Origin: Methylacidiphilales bacterium
GTDB lineage: Bacteria; Verrucomicrobiota; Verrucomicrobiia; Methylacidiphilales; UBA1321
Length of the DNA: 33,255 nt
Direction: 5' to 3'
NCBI GenBank assembly: GCA_026225555.1
Contig: JAMFSY010000025.1
Location: forward strand, 1-33,255
Shown here: positions 15,700 to 23,052 of the stretch, piece by piece
Numbering within the stretch: the first letter of the stretch is position 1
How the letters are laid out: the number at the start of each line of letters is the position of its first letter
Notes under the pieces: generated by a model
Database searches by the model: none
Told to the model about the DNA's origin: nothing
Seen by the model: the letters and a program-made list of their open reading frames with translations, nothing else
Program-made: the position numbers and the translations under genes

Positions 15700-16766
15700 A
15701 GTTTCCACTCTTTTTTAATGACTTGATTAAGCAGGAATTCGGCAGCCTCTTCGCCGCGACTTTTTGACGAGATCAAATCGAGATAGGTTTGCACGGGAGA
15801 AGTGGCTTCCTTTATCGGACCGCGATGATCCAAAACTCCCTCGTCGTAGGGTTCCAGCAGGACAAGATTATGGCCGCTGGTGACCTCTTTCAATTTCAGC
15901 GTGGAAATCACCCCCGGCATTGCCTGTGGCATCACATAGGCATACGCCCGTTGATAGCGGACCATCGGCGCCAATAGTGATGCAGCAGAGAACGAGGCCA
16001 AAGCTGCGTTCTTGGGAGACATCTTTGCCATCACGCCTATTTTTCTTTCGATCTCCGAAATGTCCTCCATGGAATAGAAGAATCGCTCTGTATTTCGGTC
16101 AAAGCTGTAATTTTGCGCCCAGTCCTTGAGAAGTTCCAGGGGCTTCGCCAGATACGACCATCCGTAGTCGGGTTTGATCCATTCTTTGTCGGCAAGCAGC
16201 TTGCAGACTTTTGCGACCAAGCCCAAGCTGACGGATGACTCTTTGGCCAGACGCTCCAAGGTCCATGATTTCTTGGGGTCGTGCAAGGCTAGCAGGGTGC
16301 GAAGAATTCGCTCCGATTTTGGCGAATACAAGGAGCGTAAGGGCCGCTGCTCAAGATACTGGTTGGGATGGCCCTCCTTATGAATGAACAGTGGAGGCGT
16401 CGAAAGACGGCAGTTCCCGGAAAAGTCGATATAACCGATATTTTCCTCGGCACAAAGCGAGGCGGCTTCGGGAGAGATATAGGGTGCCATAAAGACGGGA
16501 TAAGCGTTGGGATCTTTACGGCGGCCTCGATCCAATCGCAAAATGGCGTCCCGGACGAAGCGCGGCTCACCGGTGCTCTTGCACTCAATGATCAGTTTCT
16601 TCGGAGTACCGCTAACTTGAAGATCGGCCACAAAATCAATTTGAGAATCGTCATCGGCGACCATTCTTTTGATACGCGTCTTTAGGAATGGAACTTCGCC
16701 GAGAAGGGCACGTAATGCCGCTTCGGCTTTTTCTTCGACCTCTCCGTAATTCAGGCTTTTCACCAT
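15696..16766 (-). CDS. AbiEi-like antitoxin/regulator with PD-(D/E)xK-like N-terminus
   Basis: This 356-residue protein is the first gene of a toxin-antitoxin operon. Residues 40-63 show IDFVADL...LIIECKS (Asp44, Asp48, Glu61, Lys63), the spacing of a PD-(D/E)xK nuclease fold, followed by YIDFSGNCR (112-120). A helix-turn-helix lies near 168-197 (TLERLAKESSVSLGLVAKVCKLL). The C-terminal domain is mixed and resembles the AbiEi C-terminal part, which in AbiE neutralises the toxin and supports DNA binding. Palindromes cover its promoter and start codon, fitting autoregulation as shown for AbiEi. Whether the nuclease-like fold is active is unknown. ATG at 16766; a GTG follows immediately as second codon. 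Confidence 0.75.
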   Translation of the reverse strand: MVKSLNYGEVEEKAEAALRALLGEVPFLKTRIKRMVADDDSQIDFVADLQVSGTPKKLIIECKSTGEPRFVRDAILRLDRGRRKDPNAYPVFMAPYISPEAASLCAEENIGYIDFSGNCRLSTPPLFIHKEGHPNQYLEQRPLRSLYSPKSERILRTLLALHDPKKSWTLERLAKESSVSLGLVAKVCKLLADKEWIKPDYGWSYLAKPLELLKDWAQNYSFDRNTERFFYSMEDISEIERKIGVMAKMSPKNAALASFSAASLLAPMVRYQRAYAYVMPQAMPGVISTLKLKEVTSGHNLVLLEPYDEGVLDHRGPIKEATSPVQTYLDLISSKSRGEEAAEFLLNQVIKKEWKL

Positions 16767-16844
16767 ACGGTGAAGAGTACCATCTTAGTGAAAAGTAACA
16801 AGACTCACTTTTCATCCATTTGGTGCTTTACACCATGCGATGAA
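16759..16844 (-). promoter_or_regulatory. promoter and operator array of the toxin-antitoxin operon
   Basis: On the minus strand, TTGTTA (16801-16796), 16 bases and TACTCT (16779-16774) form a promoter whose start would be at or next to the ATG at 16766. Three inverted repeats overlap it: TTCACC-ATAC-GGTGAA at 16759-16774, covering the start codon; TGAAAAGT (16789-16796) with ACTTTTCA (16807-16814) around the -35; and nested TTCATC/GATGAA with TGGTG/CACCA at 16811-16844. Repeated binding by the AbiEi-like protein is expected. Binding itself is inferred. Confidence 0.55.
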
Positions 16845-17038
16845 ATCGTAGCACAGACCGCCTTCCACCCTATCAGTGACTCTCTCAATCCTTTCACGGT
16901 CGCTTTCACGGTTTGTTCAAAAAATGGGGCAAATCAGCGCCATATTACGAAAAACAGCAAAAACTATTTTTCGCCTAAAAGCCTAAAATGGAAGGCCTTG
17001 TAAAAATACGCAAGCCTCTGAAAATCAATTAGTTACAG
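16845..17038. other. AT-rich gap without a gene
   Basis: Between the toxin-antitoxin operators and the tRNA-Leu relic there is about 190 bases of AT-rich DNA. No coding frame, tRNA 3' half, CCA end or T-arm was found in it on either strand. It would be the first element DNA next to the broken tRNA if 17039 is an island edge. Confidence 0.4.
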
Positions 17039-17075
17039 CCTGAAACTAGCGCGTCTGCCATTTCGCCACGAGCGC
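17039..17075 (-). pseudogene. tRNA-Leu 5' half, CAG anticodon, truncated
   Basis: Read on the minus strand from 17075, the sequence is the 5' half of a tRNA-Leu: acceptor strand GCGCTCG, a D-arm with GCGAAATGGCAGACGC, anticodon stem GCTAG and loop TTTCAGG (CAG at 17042-17040). After the anticodon loop the match ends. The 3' stem, variable arm, T-arm (GGTTCAA) and the complementary CGAGCGC are not found in the next 200 bases. It is a remnant, probably an integration scar. Confidence 0.6.
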
Positions 17076-17091
17076 AGAAAAGACAAGCCCA

Positions 17092-17175
17092 AGAGGAGCT
17101 TGTCGCTACTTACGATGGATACTAAGCTCCCCTCTCCGCGGGTGGCAAGGAAAAGTGGGTGAACCAGAGCCCACT
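17092..17175 (+). ncRNA. structured 5' leader upstream of cysI
   Basis: Two inverted repeats lie ahead of cysI. AGAGGAGCTT (17092-17101) pairs with AAGCTCC-CCTCT (17124-17135), with a bulge of about two bases. AGTGGG (17154-17159) pairs with CCCACT (17170-17175) around a loop of ten. They could form a regulatory leader RNA. The sequence does not match the SAM or cobalamin riboswitch cores I know. Function is unknown. Confidence 0.3.
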
Positions 17176-17182
17176 CGCTGGG

Positions 17183-17205
17183 TTTTAGGCCAGACTGGGC
17201 TAAAA
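17183..17205 (+). promoter_or_regulatory. 23-base palindrome before cysI
   Basis: The arms TTTTAGGCCAG (17183-17193) and CTGGGCTAAAA (17195-17205) are complementary at 10 of 11 positions around a single central A at 17194. With almost no loop, this looks like a dimer-binding operator rather than an RNA hairpin. It ends 50 bases before the cysI start and could bind a sulfur-response or LysR-type regulator. No regulator gene is in the window. Confidence 0.5.
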
Positions 17206-17255
17206 ACTCATCCGGGGCTGGTATTTTTCCCGAAACCGCCTATTGTCTATCAACT

Positions 17256-18986
17256 ATGAGTTCAGAGCCTGCCGCAGCCAAGCCGCTTAATCCCAATGAA
17301 GGCATCAAAGCCGAATCCCATCTCCTGCGCGGTACCATTGCACAGGATCTTGCAGATACCTCCACGGGAGCCATTTCCGAAGCGAATGGCCAGTTAACCA
17401 AGTTCCATGGCCTCTATCTTCAGGATGATCGGGACAAGCGCCTTGCCCTGAAGAAAGCAGGTAAGGAGAAGGCGTTTATTTTCATGCTTCGCGTCCGGTT
17501 GCCGGGCGGCAAAGTTACGCCGCAGCAGTGGCTGGTGCTGGACGATCTCGCCGAGAAAATTGCCTCCCCTTCCCTGCGCCTGACCACGCGGCAGACGTTT
17601 CAGTTTCACGGCGTGCTCAAGGGCAACGTGAAGCCGCTCATTCAAGGCATGCACAAGGCGCTGCTCGACTCCATTGCGGCTTGCGGCGACGTAAATCGTA
17701 ATGTCATGGCTCCGCCGAATCCCGAGCGCAGTCCTGTGCTGCAGCAGGTCTACGATCAGGCCAAGGCGTGGAGTGAGTACGCGTTGCCGAAGACCCATGC
17801 TTACCACGAGATCTGGCTGGACGACGAAATGGTCGCCGGGGGCGAACCGGAATCGGAGCCGATGTACGGCGCCACCTACCTCCCGCGCAAATTCAAGACC
17901 GGCTTCGCACTTCCGCCGTCCAACGACGTCGATATTTTCGCCCAGGACCTCGGCTTCATTGCCATCGAGGAAAAGGGCAAACTGGCCGGTTATAACGTCA
18001 CGGTCGGCGGCGGCCTCGGCATGAGCCACGGCAACGACGAGACCTTCCCCCGCCTGGCCGATGTCCTCGGCTTCATCACGCCCGACAAGGTGAACGCCAT
18101 CGGCGAAGCGGTGCTGGTCACCCAGCGCGATTACGGTGATCGGACCAATCGCAAGCACGCGCGGCTCAAGTACACGATCGAGGATCGCGGCATCGCCTGG
18201 TTCAAGGTGGAGGTGGAAAAACGCTCGGGCCTGACCTTCGCCCCGGCGCGTCCTTTCTCCTTCACCACGATCGAAGATCCCCACGGATGGCACAAGTGCG
18301 CCGATGGAACCTGGTTCTATGGCCTGCATATTCTCAGCGGCCGGATCAAGGACATCCCGGGCTGGCCGATGAAGACCGCCCTGCGTGAGATCGCGCAGAT
18401 TCATACCGGCGACTTCCGCCTGACACCGTCACAGAATTTGAGCATTTCCGGGGTAACTGCCGCGCAGAAGTCGATCATTGAGGGCATCCTCGCGAAGCAC
18501 GGCCTCGCCGGTGAAAACAACCAGTCACGTCTTCGCCTGAACGCGCTCTCCTGCGTGGCGTTGCCGACCTGCGGCCTCGCCCTCGCCGAGAGCGAACGGG
18601 CGCTGCCGGAGATCCTGGAAAAATTCGAAACCGTGCTGGACGAAGCCGGCCTCAGGGACGATGCCATCAGTCTCCGCGTCACCGGCTGCCCGAACGGTTG
18701 CGCCCGTCCTTATCTCGCCGAGATCGGCTTGGTCGGTCGCGCTCCAAATAAGTACGCGCTTTATATCGGCGCCAGCTACAACGGCACGCGCCTGAATCGC
18801 CTCGCCTCCCCGAGCGTCACCATCGACGAGGCGGTGAAGCTCCTCACGCCGACGATCAAACGTTATGCAGTCGAGCGCAAACCGGGCGAAGGCTTCGGCG
18901 ATTATTGCGACCGGGTGATTTTGCCGGCGGATGCGACTTTCCACAGCGTGGGGACGGTCAAGCAAGAGACGGCGCTGACGAAATAA
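17256..18986 (+). CDS. cysI: assimilatory sulfite reductase hemoprotein (beta subunit)
   Basis: This 576-residue protein reduces sulfite to sulfide with six electrons, using siroheme coupled to a [4Fe-4S] cluster, in cysteine biosynthesis in the cytoplasm. Cluster and siroheme ligands are CVALPTC (Cys433, Cys439) and CPNGC (Cys478, Cys482), almost the same numbers as in E. coli CysI. LRLTTRQTFQFHG (107-119) is the siroheme-contact strand, and both ferrite reductase-like halves are present. Length is normal for CysI. No flavoprotein cysJ is adjacent, so the electron donor is encoded elsewhere or is a ferredoxin. It stands alone between a structured leader with a palindrome and a perfect hairpin, so it looks monocistronic. 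Confidence 0.95.
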   Translation: MSSEPAAAKPLNPNEGIKAESHLLRGTIAQDLADTSTGAISEANGQLTKFHGLYLQDDRDKRLALKKAGKEKAFIFMLRVRLPGGKVTPQQWLVLDDLAEKIASPSLRLTTRQTFQFHGVLKGNVKPLIQGMHKALLDSIAACGDVNRNVMAPPNPERSPVLQQVYDQAKAWSEYALPKTHAYHEIWLDDEMVAGGEPESEPMYGATYLPRKFKTGFALPPSNDVDIFAQDLGFIAIEEKGKLAGYNVTVGGGLGMSHGNDETFPRLADVLGFITPDKVNAIGEAVLVTQRDYGDRTNRKHARLKYTIEDRGIAWFKVEVEKRSGLTFAPARPFSFTTIEDPHGWHKCADGTWFYGLHILSGRIKDIPGWPMKTALREIAQIHTGDFRLTPSQNLSISGVTAAQKSIIEGILAKHGLAGENNQSRLRLNALSCVALPTCGLALAESERALPEILEKFETVLDEAGLRDDAISLRVTGCPNGCARPYLAEIGLVGRAPNKYALYIGASYNGTRLNRLASPSVTIDEAVKLLTPTIKRYAVERKPGEGFGDYCDRVILPADATFHSVGTVKQETALTK

Positions 18987-18993
18987 TTCGACG

Positions 18994-19015
18994 GACGCGA
19001 GGGAACTCGCGTCCC
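18994..19015. terminator. perfect hairpin between convergent genes
   Basis: GGACGCGAG (18994-19002), loop GGAA and CTCGCGTCC (19007-19015) form a perfect nine-pair stem between the convergent cysI and the molybdenum-subunit gene. It could serve both as a terminator, though no T-run is present. It may also be a dispersed REP-like element. Confidence 0.5.
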
Positions 19016-19021
19016 TACCGA

Positions 19022-21343
19022 TTAAACTGCCTGCGATTTTGCCTGCGCCAACATTCCGGTCAGGATCTTGTCGGGCGTGATCGGCAATTCCCGCACGCGC
19101 ACGCCCGTGGCGTGAAAGACCGCACTGCCAATCGCGGCGGCCAGGCCGGTATTCCCAATTTCGCCCACGCCACGCGCTCCCATGGGGTTGAATTTATAAT
19201 CGGGAGGTCCCACGAAATGGACGTCGATCTCGGGGACATCGGCATGAACGGGAACATGGTAGGTGCCCAGGTCATGGGTCAGCCACCGGCCTTGTTCCGC
19301 ATCGAGAATGCTGTGCTCGGTCAACGCCGCGCCGATACCGAAGACCGCGCCACCAATCACCTGACTGCGCGCCGTTTTTAAATTGAGCGGCTGTCCGATA
19401 TCCATCGCGGTGACCACACGCGAGACGCGGACTTCGCAGGTCAGCTTGTGTACGCGAACCTCGACGAAAAACGCCCCGAACGACTGGTAGGCCGTGGTCG
19501 AGGGCGAGAAAACTTTCTCGGCGGTGCTCTCCGACTTGGCCTGCTTTTTTTCCGCCGCCGGATCGACGCTGTCGTTGCCCTCGATCGCGCCGTGACCGGA
19601 GCGGGCGAGGATGGCCGCGAAGGTCTCCACTCTCCCGGGATCGCTCTTCGCCTGCAGGCTGCCGTTGCCCACCACAATATCCTCCGGCTTCAAGCCCTTG
19701 AGCGCGGAGTGCTCGTCGTCGATCGCCAATTGGCTCAGTTGCGCGAGCGCCGTGCGCGCCGCGCCGCGCACGGCGGGCAGAACCGAGCCAGCCGATTGCG
19801 AGCCGCCGGAAACGGGCGCTTCGGGAAAACTGGAATCGCCGATTTTCACCTTCACTTTTTCAATGGGCAGCCCGAGCTCATCCGCCGCTTCCTGCGCGAT
19901 GATCGTATAGGTGCCGGTACCAAGATCCTGCGTGGCCGAGAGCACTTCTGCGGTGCCATCGGCCAGGATGCGAACTCGAGCCTTGGCCGGCGAACGATGG
20001 GCCGGATAGGAAGCGGTGGCCATGCCCCAACCGACGAGCCAGTCGCCATCGGTGGTCGAACCGGGCTCGGCCTTGCGCGCAGACCAGCCGAAGCTTTCGC
20101 CCGCCACGCGGTAACATTCCTCCAGGTTGCGCGAGGAGAAGGGCAACTTGGTGAACGGATGCTCCTGCGTCATGTTCTTCAGACGGAATTCGACCGGGTC
20201 CATCTTCAGGGCCACGGCCATTTCATCCATTGCCGCTTCCAAGGCGTAGATGCCGGGCGATTCTCCCGGCGCGCGCATGAAAGTCGGTGCGCCGAGACTG
20301 AGATCATAGACCTGATGATCCAACTCGATGTTCGGGCAGTCGTAGAGCACATAGCTGGAGGCATGGCCCGTGCCCTCGACAAAATGGCCAACGTCGCTGG
20401 CGCTGGTTTCACTTAAATGCCGCAGGGCGGTCAGCTTCCCATCCGTCTGCGCGCCGATCAGGAGATGCTGCGTCGTGAAGGGCCGGTAGCCCACGGACGT
20501 GAACATATTCTCGCGTTCCATGACGAATTTCACCGGCTGCTTCAAGTCACGCGCGGCGGCCGCGATCATCAGCATATACATCCACGAGGAACCCTTGCAG
20601 CCGAAGCCGCCGCCGAGAAAATGGCTCACCACGCGCACATGGTCATCCGAAATGCCGAGGCTTTTCGCGAGAAAATTCCGGCTGCCCACCATCCATTGGG
20701 TCGGCGTATAAAAGGTCAGCCGGTCATCGTCCCACTTGGCGACGACCGCATGCGGTTCCATCGGATGATGATGCACGAAGGGCGTTTGGTACGTGGCATC
20801 GACCTTCACCGGGCTCGACGTCCAGGCGGAATCGACGCTGGCCACGCCGGAGGCTTTCTTCTCCAGGTGCGGATCGAGTCCGTTGACCTCCGGAGGCGCC
20901 TTGAGCTTCGTCTCTTCCTTCGTCATGATCGGCTTCCCTGGCGTATAGCTGACCTTGACCAGACTCGCCGCCTGCCGCGCCTGCTCGTAGGTTTTCGCGA
21001 TGACATACGCGACGTCCTGGCCGTAGTAGTGAATCTCATTTCCAGCCAGCGGCGCCAGTTGCTCGCTCACGATGACGCCGCCCGACTGCTCCTTTTTCGG
21101 CGGATACATCTTGGGCCGGTTCTGCGCGGTATAGATTTTAATCACGCCGGAACTTTTCTCCGCCGCGCTGGTGTCGATTCCGGAAAGCTGTCCCTTCCCG
21201 ATCGTACTCTTGATGGCGAAAGCCCAGGCCATGCCCGGGAAATGATAGTCGGCCGCGTAGTCGGCCTGGCCGGTGACCTTGAGACGGCCATCGACGCGGC
21301 TGACCGCCTGGCCGATGAGCTTGGTGTTGGGTTGAGCGGTCAT
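19022..21343 (-). CDS. paoC: molybdenum-binding subunit of a PaoABC-type aldehyde oxidoreductase
   Basis: This 773-residue member of the xanthine oxidase family binds molybdopterin (molybdenum cofactor). Features seen: an N-terminal a/b-hammerhead (RVDGRLKVTGQADYAAD), the Gly-rich FLGGGFGCKG segment, AQDLGTGTYTIIAQ, and GARGVGEIG near the C-terminus with the catalytic Glu at about 728. It is the third gene of a minus-strand operon with the FAD and 2Fe-2S subunits and starts by ATGA overlap (21340-21343). E. coli PaoC oxidises aromatic aldehydes in the periplasm, carried there with the Tat-signal subunit. The same is likely here because only the 2Fe-2S subunit has a signal. The exact substrate cannot be told. 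No paoD-type cofactor chaperone gene is adjacent. Confidence 0.9.
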   Translation of the reverse strand: MTAQPNTKLIGQAVSRVDGRLKVTGQADYAADYHFPGMAWAFAIKSTIGKGQLSGIDTSAAEKSSGVIKIYTAQNRPKMYPPKKEQSGGVIVSEQLAPLAGNEIHYYGQDVAYVIAKTYEQARQAASLVKVSYTPGKPIMTKEETKLKAPPEVNGLDPHLEKKASGVASVDSAWTSSPVKVDATYQTPFVHHHPMEPHAVVAKWDDDRLTFYTPTQWMVGSRNFLAKSLGISDDHVRVVSHFLGGGFGCKGSSWMYMLMIAAAARDLKQPVKFVMERENMFTSVGYRPFTTQHLLIGAQTDGKLTALRHLSETSASDVGHFVEGTGHASSYVLYDCPNIELDHQVYDLSLGAPTFMRAPGESPGIYALEAAMDEMAVALKMDPVEFRLKNMTQEHPFTKLPFSSRNLEECYRVAGESFGWSARKAEPGSTTDGDWLVGWGMATASYPAHRSPAKARVRILADGTAEVLSATQDLGTGTYTIIAQEAADELGLPIEKVKVKIGDSSFPEAPVSGGSQSAGSVLPAVRGAARTALAQLSQLAIDDEHSALKGLKPEDIVVGNGSLQAKSDPGRVETFAAILARSGHGAIEGNDSVDPAAEKKQAKSESTAEKVFSPSTTAYQSFGAFFVEVRVHKLTCEVRVSRVVTAMDIGQPLNLKTARSQVIGGAVFGIGAALTEHSILDAEQGRWLTHDLGTYHVPVHADVPEIDVHFVGPPDYKFNPMGARGVGEIGNTGLAAAIGSAVFHATGVRVRELPITPDKILTGMLAQAKSQAV

Positions 21344-22281
21344 ACGATCTCCTGAGCCTGAATGAGTGCGCGGGTGATAGTGCGCTTGAGCAATTCGACT
21401 TTAAAGGCGTTCTGGCTATGGGTCACCGCTCCCTGGCCGATGTCGGCCACGGCGGATTGGAAGGTCTGGAGGCTGGCGGCTTGGCCTTTCAACGCTGCTT
21501 CCACCTGAGGAAACCGCCAGGGAATCGTGCCTACGCCGCCGCCGGCCACGCGGGCTTCGCGGATATTTCCACCATCGAGATCGAGCGCCACCGCCGCCGA
21601 GACCACCGCGAATTGATAGGATGCGCGGTCTCGAATTTTGACGTAAGCCGAGCGGCGCGCGAAAGGAACGGCCGCCTCCAGCGAGGTGATCAACTCATCG
21701 GGGGCGAGCGTAAAGAAGTTCAGGTTCTTTTGCGGCGGCTGATAGAACTCGGAGAGTTTCAACACGCGTTCGCCTTGCGGCCCCTGCATCCGCACCGATG
21801 CATCCAGCACCATTAGCGCCACGGCGAGGTCCGAAGGATGCACCGCCGCGCTCCGGGGCGTGACGCCAAAAATCGCGTCGAACCGGGAGGGGCCATCGCG
21901 CTGATCGGGATCTGGATTTCGATACGAGATGCTCCGCGGACGTTGCAGCAAATTACCACCCATGCTGGCCATGTTTCGTATTTGGGGCGATGCGCTGAGC
22001 AGAAGTGCCTGGGAAACGACCGGATAATTTTTCACCACATCCGGATGAGAGCCCACATCGCTCATTCGTTCCAACGCACCCAGCTTCAGCCCCGAAGGCG
22101 AGGCCTCGATCCCACGCAGGGACAGCTCATTGATATCAACCAATTCCGAGGCGGGAAAAGCGCCGAGCTTCCAGACATCGATCAGGGTCGTGCCACCCGC
22201 AATGAAGGCGCCTCCGGGTCGCGCCACGGTGCCCAGGGCGGAGGGAATATCCCGCGGATGCGCGTAGGTAAAGTTTTTCAT
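21340..22281 (-). CDS. paoB: FAD-binding subunit of the aldehyde oxidoreductase, cysteine-free
   Basis: This 313-residue subunit is of the CoxM/PaoB type. FAD-binding motifs are FIAGGTTLID (26-35) and ASMGGNLLQR (105-114). It passes electrons from the iron-sulfur subunit to an acceptor. E. coli PaoB has an extra [4Fe-4S] cluster held by Cys in the loop after NLLQR. Here that loop (about residues 114-141) has no Cys, and no Cys occurs anywhere in the protein, so the extra cluster must be missing. It overlaps both neighbours by ATGA (22278-22281 and 21340-21343). Confidence 0.9.
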   Translation of the reverse strand: MKNFTYAHPRDIPSALGTVARPGGAFIAGGTTLIDVWKLGAFPASELVDINELSLRGIEASPSGLKLGALERMSDVGSHPDVVKNYPVVSQALLLSASPQIRNMASMGGNLLQRPRSISYRNPDPDQRDGPSRFDAIFGVTPRSAAVHPSDLAVALMVLDASVRMQGPQGERVLKLSEFYQPPQKNLNFFTLAPDELITSLEAAVPFARRSAYVKIRDRASYQFAVVSAAVALDLDGGNIREARVAGGGVGTIPWRFPQVEAALKGQAASLQTFQSAVADIGQGAVTHSQNAFKVELLKRTITRALIQAQEIV

Positions 22282-22928
22282 ATGGCGGCGGAAGCGGCAG
22301 ACGCTTTTTTAATCGCCGCCAGGATGTTTGGATAAGCGGCGCAGCGACAAATATTGCCGGACATCCATTCCCGGACTTCATCGTCCGACTGGGTGTGCCC
22401 TTCCTTGACGCAGGCGACGGAGGACATGATCTGGCCCGGCGTGCAAAAACCACATTGAAAGCCGTCGCAATCGATGAAGGCCTGCTGCATGGGGTGGAGC
22501 TGTTCGCCCTCGGCGAGTCCCTCGATCGTGGTGATTTCCTTTCCCTGCGCCATCACGGCCAGGGTGAGGCAGGAAAGCACGCGCTTCCCATCGACATGGA
22601 CCGTGCAGGCACCGCAGGTCCCATGGTCGCAACCCTTTTTAGTGCCCGGCAGATCGAGGCGGTCACGCAGCGCATCGAGGAGCGTGACGCAGGGCTCAGC
22701 GCGCAGCTTTCGTTCCTGGCCGTTGACCTTGAGCGCGAGATCAAGCAACCCATCCTCGGTTGGAGCCGGGGCTGTCTCCGCCGATGCCGCTTCCGCGGGC
22801 ATCATCATCTGCGGAGCCATGGCCATGGCTCCGATCAAGCCCGAGGCCTGCTTGAGAAAAGAGCGCCGGCTCGCCCCCTGGGCAGGCGGGGTTGGAATCG
22901 GGGCAAAAGAATTCTCTGTTTTGGGCAT
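22278..22928 (-). CDS. paoA: Tat-exported [2Fe-2S] subunit of the aldehyde oxidoreductase
   Basis: This 216-residue protein has a twin-arginine signal SRRSFLK at 20-26 and a hydrophobic segment to about 48. The plant-type ferredoxin cluster has Cys100, Cys105, Cys108 and Cys120 (GCDHGTCGAC ... C). The second helical [2Fe-2S] domain has Cys159, Cys162, Cys194 and Cys196 (CGFC ... CRC). Both clusters carry electrons from the molybdenum site to FAD. It is the first gene of the operon, and a GGAG lies seven bases before the ATG. The folded three-subunit enzyme is likely exported through Tat using this single signal, as for PaoABC. Confidence 0.92.
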   Translation of the reverse strand: MPKTENSFAPIPTPPAQGASRRSFLKQASGLIGAMAMAPQMMMPAEAASAETAPAPTEDGLLDLALKVNGQERKLRAEPCVTLLDALRDRLDLPGTKKGCDHGTCGACTVHVDGKRVLSCLTLAVMAQGKEITTIEGLAEGEQLHPMQQAFIDCDGFQCGFCTPGQIMSSVACVKEGHTQSDDEVREWMSGNICRCAAYPNILAAIKKASAASAAI

Positions 22929-23016
22929 AGACAGCTCCGGTGGTTCGGAAACTATCGCCCAGCTTCACCGCGAGACAACCCACTGACCTCTCTATACGGG
23001 TAATCCCTGATGGGGA

Positions 23017-23039
23017 TCTCTGGAAACGCTTTCCCGAGA
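23017..23039 (-). terminator. hairpin after the RDD/MoxR operon
   Basis: TCTC-GGAAA (23017-23026) and TTTCC-GAGA (23030-23039), with one mismatch and a CGC loop, lie 14 bases beyond the last stop of the large minus-strand operon and before paoA. The placement suits a terminator; a T-run is lacking. Confidence 0.4.
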
Positions 23040-23052
23040 GCACGAGCGTCAA

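Noticed and set aside
17092-17215. SAM or cobalamin riboswitch before cysI
   Set aside because: Some short strings recall the cobalamin box (GGCCAGACTGGGC), but the conserved core order and junctions of either class are missing; kept only as an unnamed structured leader.
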